The notes under the pieces were generated by a model. That model was not told the origin of the DNA. It saw only the letters and a list, made by a program, of their open reading frames with translations, and ran no database searches. From contig JAPXFQ010001301.1 of NCBI GenBank assembly GCA_028564705.1, positions 124,001 to 188,000 on the forward strand: 64,000 bases of DNA, written 5' to 3'. This document shows positions 57,885 to 64,000 of this stretch, piece after piece. Each line of letters opens with the position of its first letter. The first letter of the stretch is position 1. The translations under genes and the position numbers were made by a program. Source of the stretch: Apricaphanius iberus (lineage: Eukaryota > Chordata > Actinopteri > Cyprinodontiformes > Aphaniidae).

Positions 57885-58858
57885 TAACCGGGGTGTCCTG
57901 CAGGGACGTATCCGGCGGGCTAGGTGCTGGACGCTTGGACAAAGTTTCAGCCGTTGTGTCTGTCAATACTCTCACAAGAGGACGCTGAAGATATCTATCT
58001 ATTCTGAATCATGGTGATTGGGTGTCTGCTGATTGGAACGGGCAGTTAATGGATCTACCACAAAATGGAGCAACAAAGATCTGAAACACGGTCGAGATTG
58101 GTCACTGTTCTGGAAGCGATTGGACGGCAAAAGGAACAGTTGGATGCGCTGATTTGTGCTGACAGGACTCAGAACCAGATGCTTGCGGACCTGGGACGCA
58201 GACAAGATGCTGCAAGAGGCGATCTGGCCGGCGCACTGGGACTCATCCGCAAATTTTCATCGGACTTGTACAAACTGTTGGTGCGGATTGGGGCAACTAG
58301 AATTTAATTGGATTTGGAACTTTAATCTGAACTACAATTTCGTTGAATTAGATTATAAAAGAAACCACTGACAGACTGAAGGGGTAGAGAGGAAATTTGC
58401 CCCCTCCCTGCTATCCTAATAATTATTGTTTTGGCTCCCATGAAGACCTTCAACTGGTCCACAATCAAATGCCTGTGAAAGGAATGTAAACAGAGTATCC
58501 TCCCCCCGTCCTCCTGCATCTACTGACACACACACTGACATGGAATTCAGACACACAGACTAACACACACACACCGTCTCGCTGTATCCTGATGCTCTTT
58601 CCTACACCAGGAAGCTAGATAACAGCGCGCCTCGATGGCAAACACATGTGAACGCTTTTTTCCCCATCGTGGAACCCCCCTCCCCCGACATGTATCTCAT
58701 CTTTTCTTTTTATCAATGGAGTGCCATCCTTTGAGCTGCAAGCCCTGCAGAGACCTGGATCTGTTTGTATTCCTTGTTGTTTGTTTGTCATGATCTTGGA
58801 CAGGTTGTACTGTAAACTGAATTTCCCCTTGTGGGACAATAAAGGTTAATTCAGTTCA
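57885..58858 (+). mobile_element. Inserted element splitting the LINE
   Basis: This segment has a GC-richer start (GGTAACCGGGGTGTCCTGCA), an 80-codon frame at 58065 with a charged helical pattern (V-L-E-A-I-G-R-Q-K-E-Q-L-D-A-L), and the end AATTTCCCCTTGTGGGACAA-TAAAGGTTAATTC, a common 3' end of fish retroposons. It interrupts the coding order of the LINE on either side. The element was not named. Confidence 0.5.
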
Positions 58859-58864
58859 ATTCAA

Positions 58865-59960
58865 CTACTTCTTTGCTGCATGGTGTTCCTCAGGGATCCG
58901 TCATGGGGCCTATTCTGTTTTTGTTGTACATCAGTCCTCTTGAAAAAAATCATCAGTCACTTTGAAAATGTTTCCTATCATCTTTATGCTGATGATATTC
59001 AGTTGTGTTTTTCGTTTAAGGAGGCAGAGCTGCACAGACTGTCAGAGTTAAAGGACTGTTTTTCAAGTGTAAAGTTGTGGCTATGTGTAAACTTTTTTCA
59101 TCTGAATTATAAAAAGACTGACACACTACTATGGAGCAGAAAATTCCCTTGATTGTGACCCAACTTGGTCCTCTGGGCTCCTCGGTTCAGTCGAGCATCA
59201 GAAATCTGTGCGTTTGGTTTGACCAGTCTTTGTTTCTACACAGCCATTCAAGACATTTGGTCAAAAACTATTTTAACCAATTAAGAAACTTTGCTAAGTT
59301 AAGGCCAATTTTATCCAATTCGGATCTTGAATTGGTGATTCACTGTTTTATCTCGTCTCGTTTAGATGATTCTAACTCCCTTTTTACTTGTTTTAACAAA
59401 TCTGTTTTCAATCGTCTTCAAATAGTTCAAAATGCTGTAGCCTGGCTTTAAAGAGGATCTAATAGACAGTCACACATTACTCCTATTTTATAATATCTGC
59501 ACTGGCTCCTCATAAAAATTAGAATTGAATTAAAGATTTTATTTTTGACTTTTAGAGCTATGGATGGTCAGGCTCCCAAATATCTATCTGACCTGCTGTG
59601 CCCTCACTCCTTAGGTCGCACCCTTAGGTTCTCGGGCCAGAAATCCCTCACTGTCCCAGTGACCCGAGATTTGTCCTTTGAAGCTGTTGCTCCTAAATTG
59701 TGGAATTACCTTTCTCTGTCGCTACATATACATTGATTCTTTTTTAAAACAGCTGAAGACAAAACTGTAAACATTTTTGATTTACATTTATAGGTAACTT
59801 GTTAATCTCGCCCGTTGACAGCTGGAGATAGGCACCAGCCCCCCGGTGACCCCTTGAGGAATAAGCGGTTCAGAAAATGGATGGATGGATGGTAACTTCT
59901 TGTTATTGTGACTTGTAAAGCACTTTGTGATTTTATCTGGAAAAAGGTCCTATACAAATA
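58865..59960 (+). mobile_element. L2/CR1-type LINE, RT domain to 3' end
   Basis: From H-G-V-P-Q-G-S-V-M-G-P-I-L-F, through Y-H-L-Y-A-D-D-I-Q, the catalytic motif of reverse transcriptase, to R-L-Q-I-V-Q-N-A-V-A, Q-A-P-K-Y-L-S-D-L-L and V-A-P-K-L-W-N. At least three frameshifts or stops. The 3' end CTTTGTGATTTTATCTGG and TATACAAATAAAGGTTCTTG is typical. A small repeat is nested at 59801-59892. Confidence 0.85.
59801..59892 (-). mobile_element. Nested repeat with TSD GGTAACTT
   Basis: GGTAACTT occurs at 59793-59800 and again at 59891-59898. Between them lies the reversed GGTCGCCAGTCCAT-type repeat (CGCCCGTTGACAGCTGGAGA) ending in GGATGGATGGATGG. The last two bases of the tail overlap the duplication. 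Confidence 0.75.
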
Positions 59961-59999
59961 AAGGTTCTTGTTCTTCTTCTTCTGAGCGGAAGTGGAGTG

Positions 60000-60300
60000 T
60001 AAGGAGGGACAAAGCGTCTTGAGTGAGTGTTGTTTTTCTGAACTTTTCTGGTTACTGTTTGTCTTTTATTTCTGGGTTTGTATTTAAGTTTTAGGTGTAT
60101 TTAAGCCTGGGCGAGGTTTTTCGCCGACACCATGGCTGGTACAGGTGGCTTCGCCACGCTGACGAGGAGGCACAGTCTGAGAGTAAACCCCGGCTTCTCG
60201 TGCAGCGGGGAGGAGGTCACGTTCCATCCGTGCTGAACTGGTACTGAAAAGCGACGTCAGACGGCTGTCAGTCACTGATTGGCTGGAGGGCTGAGTCACT
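60000..60300 (+). pseudogene. Tx1-type LINE ORF1 start (probable)
   Basis: After a promoter-like stretch an ATG at 60131 opens M-A-G-T-G-G-F-A-T-L-T-R-R-H-S-L-R-V, then C-S-G-E-E-V, before an early stop. This recalls the start of ORF1 in Tx1-clade fish LINEs. About 1.5 kb of unrelated DNA separates it from the downstream Tx1 parts. Confidence 0.48.
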
Positions 60301-61840
60301 GAAGAGTAACTTGAAAGCGTCTTTTAACAACAAACCGACCGCCATTTTGAAAACTCGCTACAGCGAGTGGATGTGTTTAGTTTTTGCTGAAGAACAATGA
60401 AAACGTTAAAAACCAGTGCTGTGATCCAAACGGAGTTTCAGCATTTCTGAGTTTGTTGTCTGAAGAGAAGATTCAGTGTGAGCTGGATGGAGCTGCTCGC
60501 TTTGAGAGGATTATCAAGGAGGAGCAGCCAAAGCAGAGAAACGGAGAACACTGAAGTCCTGAACTCGCCGTCTCGTACCCTCGGTAAGAAGCAAATTTCA
60601 TGCCGCTTGTAAACTTTATTCACAATATTAACATATTCAGCTGCATATTATCTTCAGTATGACAGTTAATTCAAATTAGTTCTGATGCTGTGTCTTGTTT
60701 TTGTAAATATGAATGACCTACGTACATTTTCTGCAGCACAGTGAGACATTTGTTTCCATTCCTTAATTTGAATTCTTAGTGTATGTTTTAAAAGCACTGT
60801 AAGCATAGTACTTAAAAAAATATCTGCGATCCGTTGCAGTGGGATCACCACCTTCTTCTGATGGAGCAGAAGCAGGAAACCGGCTTACGGAGGGTGGAGG
60901 TGACACGATGCCTTCAATCTGCCTTCAATCAAACATTCCTCGGATGCTGCAGACTAAACCATGACCCACAGACATGTGCAACTGCAAAAATGCATATATT
61001 TGAAAGCTGATGAAAAGCCTAAGCTTACTCAAAGATGGGATATCTGTAAAAAATATTGTAGTGGTGATGATTTAAAAAAACCTGAAAACATTTTGAAAGC
61101 ACACAGCTTTATTACAAAACATACAGTTGTGGTGTACAATTCATAGAATTCGTAGCATGCATATGGCAACTCCTTTCTTTAAGGGGACACAGAGGCGAAA
61201 TGCCACGTCGCTCCAGCGCTGGACGTAGTTTGCTCCACATGTAGATGAATTTGTTCTGACATCCTGAAGTCACTGAGCTTCGGTGAAACCCAGAAGAACG
61301 TCTCATCACTGCAAGGCCCAGTTAAACAACCAAACCGACGGTCGGCTGTGACAACTTCACAGGGCAGTCATCTGAAACACGCACGCACAGAATACTTATT
61401 AATAAATCCAACTTGTTAACATAGGTTTTACGCTGGGCTTTAGTGAATAAATAAATACCTAGAGCGTATTTATAACCCACCACACCAGGGTATTATTTGC
61501 ATCGGTTTACCCACACAAGCTGCCGGGGTCCTGTCGCGTCATTCTCCAGCAGAGCTTCCTACACTCGTTTGTACTACTTCACCGTGTTTTTCCTTGCAGT
61601 GTGCAGCTTTTCCGGGGTCTTTATTCTTCGATTAGAGATGCTGTCTCTTCAACGTGGGACTAGAGAAATCCACAAACTGAGCAAAAAGCTCAGGATCGCT
61701 AGTGAGGTTGCCATTGCTCTTCTTCCTCTCCAAGCCTTTTTTTTCCCCCGCTACGTACTCTGGCGCCGCCCACCATATGACACACCTGCTCACTTGAGAC
61801 GCTCTGGTTTGTTGCAACTGTGAATCTACACTTGACGAGT
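60301..61840. other. No firm gene (1.5 kb)
   Basis: An exon-like segment at 60480-60583 ends ACCCTCG|GTAAGA and encodes M-E-L-L-A-L-R-G-L-S-R-R, but no partner exon was established. The rest is anonymous. Confidence 0.3.
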
Positions 61841-61859
61841 CGGGCCGTCCTCTGGAGGT

Positions 61860-62345
61860 AGCGGCTGATTGTGAAAACACCTTAGTGTGTAAGGTAGCTG
61901 AAGCCTGCAATGATAAAGAAAAAGCAAACAACACTTTCAAGAATGTTGATATAAAGTACATAGTGGTGCAAGAGGAAGCAGTTAGTGGAAAAGCCACAGA
62001 GGAGGGTAGGGAGATGGTAGAAGTGCAGAATGAAAATAGTGGAAACACAGTGGAAGATTCTGAGAATAGTAAGGAAAAGGAGATGAGCAGGAAACCAAAG
62101 AAGAGAGTAGTCAGACAAATGACGGTGTAAAACTTGGTGAAGCCTGTGGAGGAGCTGGAGCTAGCACTACCTGCTCCAACTGGAAAACGGAGTTCTAAAA
62201 TGTGCAATGTGCCAGTAGAATGTGATACTGAAACAAATGCCGGGGCTAAAAAAAAGCAGGCAAGTTGGGCTTTCTGATTCACAGTTAGATCAGACAGAAG
62301 AAAGCGACTGTGAAAGCATTTTTTCAGATATAAGTGACACTCTGT
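61860..62345 (+). pseudogene. Tx1-type LINE ORF1 C-terminal part
   Basis: A charged frame (61885-62127) is followed, after a frameshift, by S-D-S-Q-L-D-Q-T-E-E-S-D-C-E-S-I-F, the serine/acidic end seen in Tx1 ORF1 proteins. It directly precedes the ORF2 part on the same strand. Confidence 0.5.
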
Positions 62346-62399
62346 AAAAGTTGAGTCACTGGTTGAGGGTAGAGCTCTAGCTGTCTTTGATTGTTTTAC

Positions 62400-63720
62400 A
62401 GTTGTTTTCTAAAATACTTATACTCCTAATGTAGGGGCAGAGAGGGTGTGGTTCTTTAATGCCATAAACTTGAAAAACTGAAAGATCTAAATATTACAGA
62501 TTATTTATTTTTGGGGGGAGATTTTAACTGTACTGTTGATGACAGTGTAGATCTGCAGTCATGGTCTGCTGGATGTTTGGAGAAGGATGCATGCAGACTG
62601 CAGACAGTACACATGGTCTCACCACAAAGAAGGTAGGATCTCTTTGGCTCGTTTAGATAGTTTTGATTGTTTTTCCCATCACTTTAATATTTTTAATGTG
62701 TTCAAGATTTTACCTGTTGGTTTTACCGATCGTGCCTTAGTGGAGTGTGCAATTTCACAATTGTATGTATCTCCTAAGAGCGCATACTGGCATTTTAATC
62801 ACAATATGACTGCTGATAAGTGTTTTAGGGATATTTTGGGTTTTTATTGGGCGGATTTTAGACAGAGGAAAGATGATTTTACGTCCCTGAGGCAGTGGTG
62901 GAATCATGGAAAAGCACAGATTAAGAAGCTCTGTCAACAGTACAGTCTGGGTATCACATGTGACATCACCAGATCTATTAGAGATCTGGAGATAGATATA
63001 GTGGAATATGAGCGGTTATGCAAATCCAACTACTTGACACAAAAGTGCAGGACGCTCTGGTTCGCTCTCAGGTCAAAAACATCTCCCAAATGGATGCCTC
63101 CTCCAGCTATTTTTCTCTGGACTGGAGAAGAAACGAAGGCACAAAAAGTGTATTTGTCGCTCTTGTCTGATGAAAGACATGAACTCATGGAGTCGGCCAA
63201 GATAAGAGAGAGAGCCGTCAGCTTTTATGCATTGCTTTTTAAAAGTGAATGGGTGGACAACAGAGACTTGAGAGAAGACTTCTTAACTGGACTACCAAAA
63301 GTCTCAGATGGGATAAATTTAAGGCTGGCTGAACCCCTGTCAGCAAATGAGCTTGGTGCTGCCCTGCAAACAATGCAGGGACAGAAAGCCCCTGGCATTG
63401 ATGGCTTAACAGTGGAATTTTATAAAGCCAATTGGGATATTTTTTCTAAAGACCTACTGAATGTATTCAACGAGAGCCTCAAAGATGGTGTCCTGCCGCT
63501 CTCCTGCCGTAGAGCCGTCATCACCCTCCTGCCTAAGAAAGGGAACCTGAAAGACATAAAAAAAACTGGCGTCCAGTGTCACTTTTGTGCACAGACTACA
63601 GAATTTTATCGAAAGCCTTGGCCCTGAGACTACGGAGAGCAATGGAGGAGTTCAACCATCCCAACCAGACGTACTGTGTGCCAGGCAGGTCTATGGTAGA
63701 TAATATCTTTGACGGTTGAG
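62400..63720 (+). mobile_element. Tx1-clade LINE ORF2 fragment
   Basis: G-G-D-F-N-C-T-V near 62520 is the endonuclease C-terminal motif; the 346-codon frame at 62587 carries T-W-S-H, R-I-S-L-A-R-L-D-S-F, then G-Q-K-A-P-G-I-D-G-L-T-V-E-F-Y-K and V-I-T-L-L-P-K-K-G-N-L. After a frameshift near 63560, W-R-P-V-S-L-L and Y-C-V-P-G-R-S-M-V-D-N-I follow. These are Tx1-clade (L1 group) RT motifs. It stops before the catalytic Y-x-D-D motif, so it is 3'-truncated at about 63720. Confidence 0.85.
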
Positions 63721-64000
63721 TGAACGCTGGCGCAAGGTGCTGCCGCTACTCTCCGTACTTCAACACACGAAATCACTGTTTTGCTGCCCCGCCTGTATTT
63801 CTACGTACGGGTCAGTTTCACCTGCTCGTCGGCATCCATAATGTGGACCCGTAAAATCTACATCTGGTCTACACTAACCTGGATTTTTCTTTCACTCGTC
63901 CATCAACCTGTGTCAGGACTGCTCCAGTTTACGGCTGCTGAGCTCCTTCGTCTCCGTGGTCACCTGTCCGGGCATCCGGTAGCTGACCTGCACCTTCACC
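63721..64000 (+). mobile_element. Start of another LINE (partial)
   Basis: GC content and style change sharply after 63720. An ATG at 63841 opens M-W-T-R-K-I-Y-I-W-S-T-L, then L-Q-F-T-A-A-E-L-L-R-L-R-G-H. A hydrophobic start followed by F-x-A-A-E-L-L-x-L-R is typical of the first part of some L2-group ORFs in fish. It continues out of the window. Confidence 0.5.

Noticed and set aside
60480..60583. First exon of an immune-type gene
   Set aside because: An open stretch ending in GTAAGA was seen, but no downstream exon in phase or domain could be found within 1.5 kb.
1..64000. CRISPR arrays, operons, bacterial or viral genomes
   Set aside because: No regularly spaced short repeats, no dense gene packing; introns and fish repeats show animal nuclear DNA.

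Overview
The window reads as nuclear DNA of a teleost fish. It is AT-rich, has GT-AG introns of vertebrate size, and is packed with decayed transposable elements typical of ray-finned fishes: L2/CR1, RTE, R4/Rex6 and Tx1 LINEs, Tc1/mariner, hAT and TTAA-flanked (Kolobok-like) DNA elements, Gypsy/LTR pieces and tRNA-derived SINEs. No rRNA gene, functional tRNA gene, CRISPR array or prokaryotic operon was seen.

One convincing host gene runs on the plus strand from about 2.2 to 33.7 kb. Eight exons join in consistent phase: 2237-2395, 6252-6329, 6494-6650, 9462-9506, 9687-10136, 11778-11861, 29681-31191 and 33648-33689. The 5' end lies outside the window. The visible 841 or so residues form an acidic, mostly disordered C-terminal region with LF and DPF motifs, three D-P-Y-G-F motifs, a degenerate repeat built on N-Q-E-V/L, and a proline-rich tail. 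I could not name the gene; the motifs suggest an endocytic or trafficking adaptor.

The introns and downstream DNA are repeat territory. 0-29 kb (inside the gene): half-copies of an unnamed 1.8 kb repeat, LINE and Tc1 remnants, a Gypsy integrase fragment, a MADF-domain fragment, two RTE 3' ends head to head, and a small spliced reverse-strand transposon-type gene at 14.4-15.0 kb. 35-44 kb: a Tc1 fold-back MITE, a 951-bp hAT MITE and a second copy of it carrying a near-perfect fold-back. 44.06-47.66 kb: an intact 3.6-kb element with 19-bp terminal inverted repeats and TTAA target duplications, holding an ORF like the P2X7-receptor C-terminal domain and opposing transposase-like fragments. 47.8-50.8 kb: a Gypsy-type LTR with leader, and an ORF with a 30-bp coding minisatellite. 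52.8-54.6 kb: the full copy of the unnamed repeat. 55.07-55.32 kb: a solo LTR with a perfect 5-bp duplication. 56.5-64 kb: a series of LINE fragments, including a Tx1-clade element.

The most notable finds are the complete TTAA element with its P2X7-C-like reading frame, the unrecognised repeat-bearing host gene, and several structurally complete but uncharacterised non-autonomous elements.
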